A model generated the notes under the pieces. The model saw nothing but the letters and a program-made list of their open reading frames with translations. It did not search any database and was not told where the DNA came from. Made by a program: the position numbers and the translations under genes. A stretch of 64,000 nucleotides of DNA from Cyanobium sp. ATX 6A2 (lineage in GTDB: Bacteria; Cyanobacteriota; Cyanobacteriia; PCC-6307; Cyanobiaceae): assembly GCF_024346355.1 (NCBI RefSeq), contig NZ_JAGQCU010000008.1, forward strand, positions 54,523 through 118,522, in the 5' to 3' direction. Below are positions 38,103 through 47,541 of the stretch, piece by piece. Position 1 is the first letter of the stretch. Each line of letters begins with the position of its first letter.

Positions 38103-38128
38103 GGTTGTGTGCGTCGACGCGCACAACC
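38103..38128. promoter_or_regulatory. 26-base near-perfect palindrome upstream of icd
   Basis: Positions 38103-38128 read as a palindrome centred on GTCGAC. Every pair of positions is complementary except one (position 8 T opposite position 19 G, which can still pair as G-U in RNA). It lies in the 131-base gap between the divergent hypothetical gene and icd, about 67 bases upstream of the icd ATG. That position fits an operator or a 5' leader hairpin rather than a terminator, since both flanking genes point away. No known cyanobacterial consensus is matched. Confidence 0.45.
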
Positions 38129-38194
38129 GGTTGGTGCTGAGCAGTACCAGCTGGGTTTGAAACCTAATCTCGGCGCTGCGTCTGTGCCGCAGGA

Positions 38195-39637
<1,443 letters not shown>

Positions 39638-39662
39638 GCGCCGGGCCGGGCAGACTCAGGCC

Positions 39663-41000
39663 ATGACACTGCCCGGCCTACCGGAGGGGGTCACCGACCC
39701 CTGCGTGCATTGCGGCTTCTGCCTGCCCAGCTGCGCCAGCTACAGGGTGCTTGGCACGGAGATGGATTCGCCGCGGGGCCGCATCCACGCGCTCAAGGCG
39801 ATCGAGGCCGGCGAGCTGCAGCTCGATGTCACGGTGGCCCAGCACTTCGACAGCTGCCTGGGCTGCCTGGCCTGCGTCACCGCCTGCCCTTCGGGGGTGC
39901 GCTACGACCAGCTGATCGAGGCCACCCGCCCCAAACTCAACGCCCCGGAGTTGCGCACGCCGGTCCAGCGCGCTTTCCGCCGGCTGCTGTTCGCCCTGCT
40001 GCCCTACCCGCAGCGGCTGCGGGCGGTGCTCAGGCCACTGCGGGCCTACGCCGGCACGCCACTGCAGGCCCTGGTGCGGCGCAGCGGATTCACCCGGCTG
40101 TTCGGGCCCCAGCTCGAGGCGATGGAGCGGCTGTTGCCGCCCCTGGCACCCGAGGCCTTCCGCGACGATTTTCCCCAGGTGGTGCCGGCCGTGGGGGAGC
40201 GGCGGGCACGGGTGGGGCTGGTGCTGGGCTGCGTGCAGCGGCTGTTCGATCCGGCCGTGAACCGGGCGGCGCTGGAGGTGCTCAGTGCCAACGGCATCGA
40301 GGTGGTGATCCCACAGCAGCAGGGCTGCTGTGGCGCCGCCACCCACCACCAGGGCGAGCTGCGCCAGACGCGGGAGCTGGCAAGCGCCCTGGTGAAGAGC
40401 TTCGAGGCGGTGGGGCCGCTGGATGCAGTGCTGGTTGCGGCCTCGGGCTGCGGCCACACGCTCAAGCACTACGGCTCGATCCTGGCGGAGGAGCCGGGCT
40501 GGGCCGAGCGCGGCTCTCGGTTTGCGACTCAGGTGCAGGACGCGCACGAGTTTCTCTCCCGGCTGGGGCTGAGCGAGGCGTTCCAGGTCCGGCTGGCACC
40601 CCTGAGCCACGCCGACGGCACGGCGGCCAGCGCCGAGCGGCCGCTGGCGGTGGCCTACCACGACGCCTGCCACATGCTGCACGGCCAGGGCATCCGCGAG
40701 CAGCCCCGCCAGCTGCTGCGCCAGATCCCCCATCTGCGGGTGAAGGAGGCGGTGGAGGCGGGCGTGTGCTGCGGCAGTGCCGGCATCTACAACCTGGTGC
40801 AGCCCATGGAGGCGGCGGAGCTGGGCCGGATCAAGGCGGCCGACCTGGCCGGCACCGGCGCCGCGCTGGCGGTGAGCGCCAACATCGGCTGCACCCTGCA
40901 GATCCGCCAGCACATGGCCGGGCAGGAACAGCCGCTGCCGGTGCTGCACCCGCTGGAGCTGCTGCAGCGCAGCTGGCAGGCGGGCACGAGCGAACCATGA
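39663..41000 (+). CDS. glcF: Glycolate dehydrogenase iron-sulfur subunit GlcF
   Basis: GlcF is the electron-transfer subunit of glycolate dehydrogenase, which oxidises photorespiratory glycolate to glyoxylate at the membrane. The 445-residue product has two [4Fe-4S] motifs, Cys14/17/20/24 in 'CVHCGFCLPSCASY' and 'CLGCLACVTACPSG', followed by two CCG domains ('GCCGAATHHQ' and 'VCCGSAGIYN'). Length is near that of E. coli GlcF. The other subunit GlcE lies 13 kb downstream rather than adjacent. Its stop overlaps the next ATG (ATGA at 40997-41000). Confidence 0.93.
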   Translation: MTLPGLPEGVTDPCVHCGFCLPSCASYRVLGTEMDSPRGRIHALKAIEAGELQLDVTVAQHFDSCLGCLACVTACPSGVRYDQLIEATRPKLNAPELRTPVQRAFRRLLFALLPYPQRLRAVLRPLRAYAGTPLQALVRRSGFTRLFGPQLEAMERLLPPLAPEAFRDDFPQVVPAVGERRARVGLVLGCVQRLFDPAVNRAALEVLSANGIEVVIPQQQGCCGAATHHQGELRQTRELASALVKSFEAVGPLDAVLVAASGCGHTLKHYGSILAEEPGWAERGSRFATQVQDAHEFLSRLGLSEAFQVRLAPLSHADGTAASAERPLAVAYHDACHMLHGQGIREQPRQLLRQIPHLRVKEAVEAGVCCGSAGIYNLVQPMEAAELGRIKAADLAGTGAALAVSANIGCTLQIRQHMAGQEQPLPVLHPLELLQRSWQAGTSEP

Positions 41001-41746
41001 GCCGCGAAGCGCCCAACCTGGCGGTGCTGATCGATTCCGACAACGCCCAGGCGTCGGTGATCAGCGATCTGCTCACCGAGGTGGCCCAGGTGGGCACCGC
41101 CTCGGTGAAGCGGGCCTACGGCGACTGGACCACACCGCAGCTGGGCAGCTGGAAAGACGTGCTGAATGTGCACGCGATCGTGCCGGTGCAGCAGTTCAGC
41201 TACACCAGCGGCAAGAACGCCACCGATTCAGCCCTGATCATCGACGCCATGGACCTGCTGCACGGCGGCCGGGTGGATGGGTTCTGCCTGGTGTCGTCAG
41301 ACAGCGACTTCACCCGCCTGGCCACCCGCATCCGCGAGCAGGGGCTGCTGGTGATCGGCTTCGGCGAGCGCAAGACGCCGAAGGCGTTCGTGGCCGCCTG
41401 CGACCGCTTTCTCTACACCGACATCCTCAAGCGCGGGAGCGGCAGTACCGCTACCGGCGGCAGCGGCCGGCGGCCGGCGAGCGACAGCAGCGACGACAGC
41501 GCCCCGGAACTGAAGCCGTTCCTGTGCGAGGCGATCATGGCCGTGACCCAGGAGGACGGCTGGGCGCCGCTGGGCATGGTGGGCAGCCTGCTGCAGAAGA
41601 ACGACCCCTCCTTCGACGCCCGCAACTACGGCTTCCGCAAGCTCAGTGAACTGGTGAAGGGCCAGACCTACCTCACCGTGAAGGAAGTGCCGATGAGCCC
41701 CGGCAGCCAGCAGATGCACCTGTTCGTACAGGTGAGAGGGGGCTGA
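40997..41746 (+). CDS. NYN domain (LabA/DUF88) protein with C-terminal OST-HTH/LOTUS domain
   Basis: A 249-residue protein. Residues 1-150 are a PIN-like NYN nuclease domain: 'AVLIDSDNAQAS' (acidic active-site strand) at 9-20, 'DSALIIDAMDLL' and 'CLVSSDSDFTRLATRIRE', with the conserved acidic residues kept. A Ser/Gly-rich linker (about 150-170) precedes an OST-HTH/LOTUS-like domain ('GWAPLGMVGSLLQKNDPSFDARNYGFRKL'), which binds RNA in other proteins. This is likely an RNA-processing enzyme. It is translationally coupled to glcF, so its expression may follow photorespiratory demand, but no functional link is proven. Confidence 0.85.
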   Translation: MSREAPNLAVLIDSDNAQASVISDLLTEVAQVGTASVKRAYGDWTTPQLGSWKDVLNVHAIVPVQQFSYTSGKNATDSALIIDAMDLLHGGRVDGFCLVSSDSDFTRLATRIREQGLLVIGFGERKTPKAFVAACDRFLYTDILKRGSGSTATGGSGRRPASDSSDDSAPELKPFLCEAIMAVTQEDGWAPLGMVGSLLQKNDPSFDARNYGFRKLSELVKGQTYLTVKEVPMSPGSQQMHLFVQVRGG

Positions 41747-41855
41747 CACGGAAACCTGAGGCCGGTGCGCGCTCCCTGGCACAGCGGCGGGCGGCAGTCC
41801 CGCCGGCCACCCCCAGCCACGAGAATGGAGCCAACCTGTCGCTCCGCCCGCTTCC

Positions 41856-42692
41856 GTGCTCCTCTCCCTTGGCTGCCTGCTGGAGCTGCAGTGTGAGGCG
41901 CCCACCCCGGTGTTGACCCTGGTGCGTCCCCACATGGGGCTGCTGCCTGATCTGCAGGCCCCCGAGCGGGTGGAGCTGGATCCCGATCGCACCCTCGAGG
42001 CACTCACCGATCGCAGTGGCAACCGCTGGAGCCGCATGGTGACCCCCAGCGGCGTGACCCGTTTTCGCTACGCCACAGCCATCACCTGCCCGGACAGCCC
42101 CGACCCCGTGGAGCCCTCAGCCCCCCAGTGCCCGGTGCAGTCGCTGCCGATCGACACCTACCCCTTCCTCACCGCCAGCGCCTACTGCGACACACCGGCC
42201 GTGATGACCCTGGCCTGGCAGCAGTTCGGGGCCACCCCCCCGGGGTGGGAGCGGGTGCAGGCGATCTGCGACTGGGTGCATGACCGCATCCGTTTCGACT
42301 ACCAGGCCGTGGCACCGCACAAGACCGCCAGCCACACCCTCGCCGATGGGGCCGGGGTGTGCCGCGACTTCGCCCACCTGGCCATCAGCTTCTGCCGCTG
42401 CCTCAACATCCCCGCCCGCTATTGCACCGGCTACCTCGGCTACACGGGCATCCCGATGGGCGAGGCACCGGTGGATTTCTCCGCCTGGTTCGAGGCTTTT
42501 CTCGGCGATCGCTGGTATGTGTTCGACGCCCGCCACAACATCCCCCGCTGCGGCCGGGTGCTGATCGCCCGCGGACGCGACGCCGGCGATGTGCCCTTCC
42601 TGCTCTCCTTCGGCGAGCACCAGCTGCTCCGCTTCGAGGTGATCACCGAGGAGATCGCCACGCCGGAGCCCGCGGCCGCTCTGGCGCCGTGA
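41856..42692 (+). CDS. Transglutaminase-like domain protein
   Basis: A 278-residue cytosolic protein with an N-terminal beta-rich region and a C-terminal transglutaminase-like fold. The Cys nucleophile is in 'GAGVCRDFAHLAI' and a likely Asp is in 'WYVFDARHN'. At the usual histidine position ('HAW-x-E') it has 'DFSAWFEAFL', so the triad His is not obvious. 'RVLIARGRDAGDVPF' near the end is common in this family. It starts with GTG at 41856. Its stop overlaps a following GTG (GTGA, 42689-42692), showing coupling to the next, damaged gene. Confidence 0.75.
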   Translation: MLLSLGCLLELQCEAPTPVLTLVRPHMGLLPDLQAPERVELDPDRTLEALTDRSGNRWSRMVTPSGVTRFRYATAITCPDSPDPVEPSAPQCPVQSLPIDTYPFLTASAYCDTPAVMTLAWQQFGATPPGWERVQAICDWVHDRIRFDYQAVAPHKTASHTLADGAGVCRDFAHLAISFCRCLNIPARYCTGYLGYTGIPMGEAPVDFSAWFEAFLGDRWYVFDARHNIPRCGRVLIARGRDAGDVPFLLSFGEHQLLRFEVITEEIATPEPAAALAP

Positions 42693-43733
42693 CCGCTGCC
42701 CCCGCCCTGGTGCTCGCCGGGGTGCTGCTCGTGGGCGGCGGCTGCGCCCGGGCGGAGCCGCCGGAGGCCCGGCCGACTGCGGATCGTGCGCGACGGCGTG
42801 CTCGATCCCCAGCCGGTCGCCGGCGTGCCCGCAGTTCTGGCCGCCGGTCAGGGCGGGCTGCTCGTTGGGAGCGTTCACCCGCGCTTCGCCGGCACCCGCT
42901 GGGTGTACTTCACCTACGCCGCCGGCACCCCGGAGGCAAACCACACCCGGCTGGCCCGGGCCCGCTTCGACGGCCGCTCCCTCACCAACCTCGAAGTGCT
43001 GTTCGAGGTGCCCCAGCCCAAGCGCGGCAGCCAGCACTTCGGCTCGCGCCTGCTCTGGCTGAGCGACGGCACCCTGCTGGTGTCGATCGGCGACGGCGGC
43101 AACCCACCGCTGCAGCTCGATGGCGCCCTGATCCGCGAGCAGGCCCAGAACCCAGCAAGCGCCCTGGGCAAGATCCTGCGCCTCAATGCCGACGGCAGCA
43201 TTCCGGCCGACAACCCCTTCAGGGGCCAGGCCGGCACCCATCCCGCCGTCTGGAGCCTCGGCCACCGCAACATCCAGGGGCTGGCCTACGACCCGGCGCG
43301 CAACCGCGTCTGGGCCAGCGAGCACGGCGCCCGCGGCGGCGATGAGCTCAACCTGGTGAAGCGCGGTGCCAACTACGGCTGGCCCCTGGTCACCCACAGC
43401 CGTGAGTACAGCGGCCCCGAGATCACCCCCACCCGCACGGCCCCGGGCATGGTGGATCCGCGCCGGGTCTGGACCCCCGCCATCGCCCCGTCCGGCCTGG
43501 CCGTGGCCAGCGGCCGCACGGTGCCCGGGTGGCGCGATCAGCTCTTCGCCGGCGGGCTGGTGTCGGCCGCGGTGCACCGGCTTCACCTCGACGACGAGGG
43601 CCTGGTGGTGCGCGAGGAGACGATCCCCATCGGCAGCCGCGTGCGCGACGTGCGTGAGGGCCCCGATGGGTTGCTCTATGTGCTCACCGACAGCTCCGGC
43701 GACGGCCAGCTGATCCGCCTGGAGCCCCGGTGA
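42689..43733 (+). pseudogene. PQQ-type sugar dehydrogenase (YliI/Asd family), N-terminally damaged
   Basis: Bases 42786-43733 encode 315 residues of a YliI-like soluble aldose dehydrogenase: 'VHPRFAGTRWVYFTYA', 'LLVSIGDGGN', 'NIQGLAYDP', 'SEHGARGGDELN', 'GANYGWP' and 'DGLLYVLTDSS'. A separate frame starts at GTG 42689, coupled to the upstream stop, and encodes a lipoprotein-like signal (LVLAGVLLVGGGC). The two frames differ by one base. Only about 10 residues separate the signal cysteine from 'GRLRIVRDGV', where homologues have about 40 including the 'HPWALAFLPDG' blade. An internal deletion with frameshift is inferred. A short GTG-started protein (42786) may still be made. Confidence 0.6.
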
Positions 43734-43782
43734 GCGGGCGAGCCAGCTGTGCTGACAACCTGGAGCGCCGCGCCACCCGGGC

Positions 43783-44175
43783 ATGACCGCCTTTCGCCTC
43801 CTCGAGCTGCTGGTGCTGATTGCCGTGCTGGCGGGCCTGGTGGGGCTGCTGCGGCACCGCAACCTGTTCCTGAAAGTGCTGGCGATGGACGTGACCAGCA
43901 CCGCCGTGATCAGCCTGTTCGTGCTGATCGCCGCCCGCGACGGCCTGATCACACCGATCCTGCACGGCGACACCCCCGTGGTGGATCCCCAGGCCGCGCT
44001 TGCCTACGCCGATCCGATCCCCCAGGCCGTGATCCTCACCGCGATCGTGATCGGCTTCTCGGTGCAGGCGCTGCTGCTGCTGGCCACCACGCTGCTGGCG
44101 AGCCGCGATCCCACCCTCGATGTGGCCGAACTCGACGAGCCGGAAGCGGCCGGGCCGCGAGCTGGACAGCCATGA
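43783..44175 (+). CDS. mrpC: Monovalent cation/H+ antiporter subunit C (NuoK-like)
   Basis: A 130-residue membrane protein with three hydrophobic segments, as in MrpC/MnhC and NuoK. 'KVLAMDVTSTAVISLFVLIA' is TM2 and 'DPIPQAVILTAIVIGFSVQALLLL' is TM3, with the family's 'DPxPQALVLTAIVI' signature. It belongs to the Mrp sodium/proton antiporter, a multi-subunit complex in the cytoplasmic membrane involved in sodium tolerance and pH or CO2 physiology. Its stop overlaps mrpD (ATGA 44172-44175). A fairly AT-poor 49-base gap separates it from the damaged sugar dehydrogenase gene. Confidence 0.88.
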   Translation: MTAFRLLELLVLIAVLAGLVGLLRHRNLFLKVLAMDVTSTAVISLFVLIAARDGLITPILHGDTPVVDPQAALAYADPIPQAVILTAIVIGFSVQALLLLATTLLASRDPTLDVAELDEPEAAGPRAGQP

Positions 44176-45701
44176 ACGGGATCACCATCGCCTGGCTGCT
44201 GCTGCCGCTGCTGGCGGCCTTCCTGGCCGCCCTGCTGCCGGTGATCGGCCGCTTCGCCGTGCTGGTCACCTGCCTGGGCACCGGCGCCATGGCGCTGGCG
44301 GCCCAGCAGAGCTGGCTGCCGGCCAGCCTGCAGCTGCTCGGTCCGCTGGGCATCACGATCCAGCCCGATGTCCTGGCCGCACCCTTTCTGCTGCTCAACG
44401 CTCTGGTGTGCGCCGCCGTGCTGCTCGACGGCTGGGGGCGACCCAGCCGGGAGGCATGGCCGCTGCTGCTGCTGGTGCTGCACGGCAGCGTCAACAGCGC
44501 CATCGTCGCCGCCGACCTGATCAGCATCTATGTGGCCCTTGAAGTGGTGGGCATCGCCGCCTTCCTTCTGCTGGTGCTGGGTGGAGGCCGCCGGCAGGTG
44601 TGGCTGGGCCTGCGGCTGATGCTGGTGAGCAACACCGTGATGCTGCTGTTCCTGATCGGCTGCGCCCTGCTCTACCTCGAGCAGCACAGCTTCGCTCTGG
44701 CCGCGGTGGGCCAGTCCGGTGGCCTCGTGCTCGCCCTGCTGGCGGTGGCACTGCTCACCAAGGCCGAGGTGTTCGTGGCCGGTCTGTGGCTGCCGCGCAC
44801 CAACGCCGAGGGGCCGCTGGAGGTGTCGGCCCTGCTCTCCGGCACCGTGGTGAGCGCCGGTGTGGTGCCGCTGCTGCGCATCAGTGCCGAGGCCGTCAGC
44901 CTGCTGCCTGTGCTGCGCTGGCTGGGCATCGCCAGCGCAGCCGCCGGGGTGCTGCTGGCCCTGCTGGAACCCGACCTGCGGCGGTTGCTGGCCTGGAGCA
45001 CCCTGGCGCAGATGGGCCTGGTGGTGATCCTGCCGGCGGTGGGGGGGCTCTACGCCCTCGGCCACGGGCTGGCCAAGGCCGCCCTGTTCCTGCTCGCCCG
45101 ACACATCCCCGATCCGGCCCTGGCCGGCTGGCGCCAGCGGCCCCTGGCGCCCCGCCTGTGGTGGCCGCTGATGCTCGCCTCCCTCTCGATCGCCGGGCTG
45201 CCGCCGCTGCTGGGATTCCTGGCCAAGGAGCAGCTCAGCAGCCAGCTGCCCGGTGCGGCCGGCTGGCTGGTAGCGGCCCTCGGCGCAGGCACGGTGGCGG
45301 TGTACGCCCGGATCTGGGGGCCGCCGCTGGCAACGCTGAGCACCCCGGCAGGAAGCCCGCACGGCATCGCCCATGCCGACGCCGGAGCCACTCCCGCGGC
45401 GGCGACCGGCGCGACCGTGCTGGTGGGCGCCCTGGTGCTGCTCAGTGCCAGCCCCTGGGTGCTGCCGCTGTGGACGGCCATGGACCCCCAGGAACTGGCC
45501 GGCGCGATGCTGAAGAGCGCGTCCGTCTTCGCGGCCGGTCTGATGCTGCACCGCCTGCTCCACGCTTCTGCATCCGCCCCGGTCTCCGCGCCGGTACCGG
45601 CGCCGGCCTGGCGGCCCCAGCTGGAGGGGCTCGACGAACTGCTCGGGGCCATCGTGATGCTCGCGGCGGTGCTGCTCGCCCTGCTGGGGTGGCAGGCGTG
45701 A
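44172..45701 (+). CDS. mrpD: Monovalent cation/H+ antiporter subunit D (NuoN/M-like)
   Basis: A 509-residue polytopic membrane protein with about 14 hydrophobic segments. 'NSAIVAADLISIYVALEVVGIAAF' contains the TM5 Glu of proton-pumping subunits. 'ALLTKAEVFVAGLWLPRTNAEGP' and 'HGLAKAALFLLARH' carry the conserved lysines, and 'SIAGLPPLLGFLAKEQL' is the usual loop. It is the main ion-translocating subunit of the Mrp complex. It overlaps mrpC by four bases, and its stop overlaps mrpE (GTGA 45698-45701). Cyanobacterial Mrp complexes usually carry a second D/A-type subunit, which is not in this operon. Confidence 0.9.
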   Translation: MNGITIAWLLLPLLAAFLAALLPVIGRFAVLVTCLGTGAMALAAQQSWLPASLQLLGPLGITIQPDVLAAPFLLLNALVCAAVLLDGWGRPSREAWPLLLLVLHGSVNSAIVAADLISIYVALEVVGIAAFLLLVLGGGRRQVWLGLRLMLVSNTVMLLFLIGCALLYLEQHSFALAAVGQSGGLVLALLAVALLTKAEVFVAGLWLPRTNAEGPLEVSALLSGTVVSAGVVPLLRISAEAVSLLPVLRWLGIASAAAGVLLALLEPDLRRLLAWSTLAQMGLVVILPAVGGLYALGHGLAKAALFLLARHIPDPALAGWRQRPLAPRLWWPLMLASLSIAGLPPLLGFLAKEQLSSQLPGAAGWLVAALGAGTVAVYARIWGPPLATLSTPAGSPHGIAHADAGATPAAATGATVLVGALVLLSASPWVLPLWTAMDPQELAGAMLKSASVFAAGLMLHRLLHASASAPVSAPVPAPAWRPQLEGLDELLGAIVMLAAVLLALLGWQA

Positions 45702-46093
45702 TCGCGGCGCTGCTCAACGTGGCCCTGCGGGTGGGGATCTGGATGCTGCTCACCCAGGATCCCCGCACGCTGAACGTGCTCATCGGTGCAGCGGTGGCGC
45801 TGCTGCTGCCCCTCCACAGCAGCAGGGGGGTGCCGTTGCGCGAGCTGGCTGTGGCCGTGGGCGCGGTGCTGGTGGCGATTCCCCAGGCGTTCCACCAGGC
45901 CGCACTGCTGCTGACACGACGGCCGCTGCGGGAGTGCTGCGACCTGGTGCCCGGCAACGGCCGCCGCAACGATGTGCTGATGTTCCTGGAGGTGTTCGCG
46001 ATCACCCTCACCCCCTTCAGCATCTGCCTGGAGATGGACCCTGCCGGACGCCACTACCACGTGCACACCCTCACGCCGGAGCGGGCGCCATGA
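45698..46093 (+). CDS. mrpE: Monovalent cation/H+ antiporter subunit E
   Basis: A 131-residue membrane protein with two or three hydrophobic segments ('ALRVGIWMLLTQDPRTLNVLIGAAVALLLPL' spans the first pair). The C-terminal part 'DVLMFLEVFAITLTPFSICLEMDP' corresponds to MrpE's 'LANSITLTPGTLTVDL-like' region. It starts with GTG, coupled to the mrpD stop. The terminal 'HVHTLTPERAP' is typical. It is required for full Mrp activity in other bacteria, but its mechanism is unknown. Confidence 0.8.
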   Translation: MIAALLNVALRVGIWMLLTQDPRTLNVLIGAAVALLLPLHSSRGVPLRELAVAVGAVLVAIPQAFHQAALLLTRRPLRECCDLVPGNGRRNDVLMFLEVFAITLTPFSICLEMDPAGRHYHVHTLTPERAP

Positions 46094-46347
46094 CCTGGCT
46101 GGTGGACGGCATGGTGCTGGCTCTGCTGATCCCGATCGCGGTGGCCTGCCGCACGCGCGAGCTCTGGCATCGCCTGGCCGCCCTCGCCAGCCTGTCCACC
46201 AAGGTGGCGCTGGTGATGCTGGTGGTGGCGGTGGTGCGCGACGACCCCATGCCGGCCCTGGTGAGCGTGCTGGTGCTCAGCGTGGGCAACGCCGGCATCC
46301 TGCTGATCGCCAACCTGCTGCGGGAGCGGGAGCAGCCGAGCCCATGA
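46090..46347 (+). CDS. mrpF: Monovalent cation/H+ antiporter subunit F
   Basis: An 85-residue protein with three hydrophobic segments, matching MrpF in size and position after MrpE. 'PIAVACRTRELWHRLAALASLSTKVALVMLVVAVV' covers the family's R/K-x-x-D region, although the usual Asp of 'G-x-x-x-x-DR' is not obvious. It overlaps mrpE (ATGA 46090-46093) and the next gene (46344-46347). No MrpG gene follows it, unlike in typical Mrp operons. Family assignment rests partly on position. Confidence 0.72.
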   Translation: MTWLVDGMVLALLIPIAVACRTRELWHRLAALASLSTKVALVMLVVAVVRDDPMPALVSVLVLSVGNAGILLIANLLREREQPSP

Positions 46348-47024
46348 GCCTGCGCTCCCTGCACGTGCTGGCGGCCGTGGCGGTGGCGCTGGCGCCCCTG
46401 CTGCAGGCCCTGCCTGACACCGCTGCCAACGGGGCGCTGATCACCGCACTCAGCGAGCAGACCCGGGTGCCCAACCTGGTGTCGGGTGTGCTCCTGTACA
46501 CCCGCCTCTACGACACGGTGGCCGAGGTGGTGGTGTTCACCCTGGCCTCGATGGGGGTGGTGTGGATGCTCAGCGGCGAGCACCCCCAAGCCCGCATCCA
46601 CGGCCTCGATGACCCCGCCGTGCTCGTGCTCTGCCGGCTGGGCGCCACGATGGCGGCACTGGTGGCGGTGGAACTGGCCCTGCGCGGTCACCTCTCCCCC
46701 GGGGGCGGGTTCGCCGCCGGGGTGGCGGGGGGTACCGCCCTGGCCCTGCTGCTGATCGTGCAATCCGGCCATGGCCCGCTGCCGTCCGAAGAGGCCACCC
46801 ACCGCAACCTGGAGCGCACCGAGCTGATCGAGAAGCTGGCGGTGCTGCTGTTCATCGTGCTGGCCTTCCTCAGCCTGGAGGGGCTCAACCTGCCCCGCGG
46901 CAACTTCGGGGCCTTGGAGAGCGGCGGCTGGATCCCGATCCTCAACGCCCTGATGGCGGTGAAGGTGACGCTGGGTTCCTGGACGATGGTGCAGATGTTC
47001 ATCCGCTACCGCGGCCTGCTCTGA
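46344..47024 (+). CDS. mrpB: MrpB/MnhB-type antiporter subunit fused to an MrpA C-terminal-like segment
   Basis: A 226-residue membrane protein. Residues about 25-75 ('TRVPNLVSGVLLYTRLYDTVAEVVVF') resemble the tail of MrpA (the MbhE-like part). The remainder ('LSPGGGFAAGVAGGTALALLLI' and the GN-x-G-x-L-x-S-GGW motif, here 'NFGALESGGWIPILNALMAVKVTLG') is MnhB. The fusion of MrpA-tail with MrpB is seen in some cyanobacterial Mrp operons. It ends the C-D-E-F-B unit. A full MrpA and an MrpG are absent from the window. Confidence 0.78.
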   Translation: MSLRSLHVLAAVAVALAPLLQALPDTAANGALITALSEQTRVPNLVSGVLLYTRLYDTVAEVVVFTLASMGVVWMLSGEHPQARIHGLDDPAVLVLCRLGATMAALVAVELALRGHLSPGGGFAAGVAGGTALALLLIVQSGHGPLPSEEATHRNLERTELIEKLAVLLFIVLAFLSLEGLNLPRGNFGALESGGWIPILNALMAVKVTLGSWTMVQMFIRYRGLL

Positions 47025-47030
47025 ATCGCC

Positions 47031-47531
47031 ATGACCACCCCGGAGGTGAGCCCGGATCCACTGCCGGATCCACTGATCGAACAGATGCGCAGCCGGCGCG
47101 CCCAGCTCGATCGCTTCCTGCGCCGCTCGCTGCCCCAGCGCCGGCAACTCGTGAACGCCTCGATCCTGTTCAGCAGCGCCGCAGCGCTGCTGACCGCCGC
47201 TCCCACGTTCGGGGGCCAGGCCTTCACCACCGGTCTCACTGAAGCCCTGAATCTGTCGGTGCCCTCCTGGCGCCTGCTCTGCGGCCTGGCCTCGGCGGCC
47301 TCGGTGGTGGCCTCGGTATCCACCCAGCTGCTGCAGACCAGCCGGCTGGAGGAGAAGGTGGGCCGCGCCCTGGCCGCCCGGGCGCGGCTGGAGGCCCTCG
47401 AGCAGGGGCTGGTGCTCGGCCAGTTCGATCGCCGGGCCGCCACCGACGCCCTGCTGCTCTGCATCGAAACCACTGCCCTGCTCGACCCCAGCTTCGAGCG
47501 TGCGGCGGGCGCCCCGGGCCGGAGCCGGTAG
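47031..47531 (+). CDS. Membrane-associated hypothetical protein
   Basis: A 166-residue protein following the Mrp operon by six bases, probably co-transcribed. An N-terminal charged helix ('EQMRSRRAQLDRFLRRSLPQRRQL') is followed by a hydrophobic hairpin ('ASILFSSAAALLTAAPTFGG' and 'LLCGLASAASVVASVSTQLL') and a C-terminal amphipathic helix. It could be an accessory protein of the antiporter or an unrelated membrane protein. I recognise no domain. Confidence 0.6.
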   Translation: MTTPEVSPDPLPDPLIEQMRSRRAQLDRFLRRSLPQRRQLVNASILFSSAAALLTAAPTFGGQAFTTGLTEALNLSVPSWRLLCGLASAASVVASVSTQLLQTSRLEEKVGRALAARARLEALEQGLVLGQFDRRAATDALLLCIETTALLDPSFERAAGAPGRSR

Positions 47532-47541
47532 CGTCGACGAA

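Noticed and set aside
38141..38165. Possible NtcA site before icd (GTA at 38144-38146, eight bases, then GTT)
   Set aside because: The second half-site does not match TAC and the spacing to a -10-like TAATCT is wrong; it looks like chance.
42359..43345. Long alternative frame across the sugar dehydrogenase
   Set aside because: Only its part from 42689 (signal peptide) looks coding; the rest is a shadow of the true frame in high-GC DNA.
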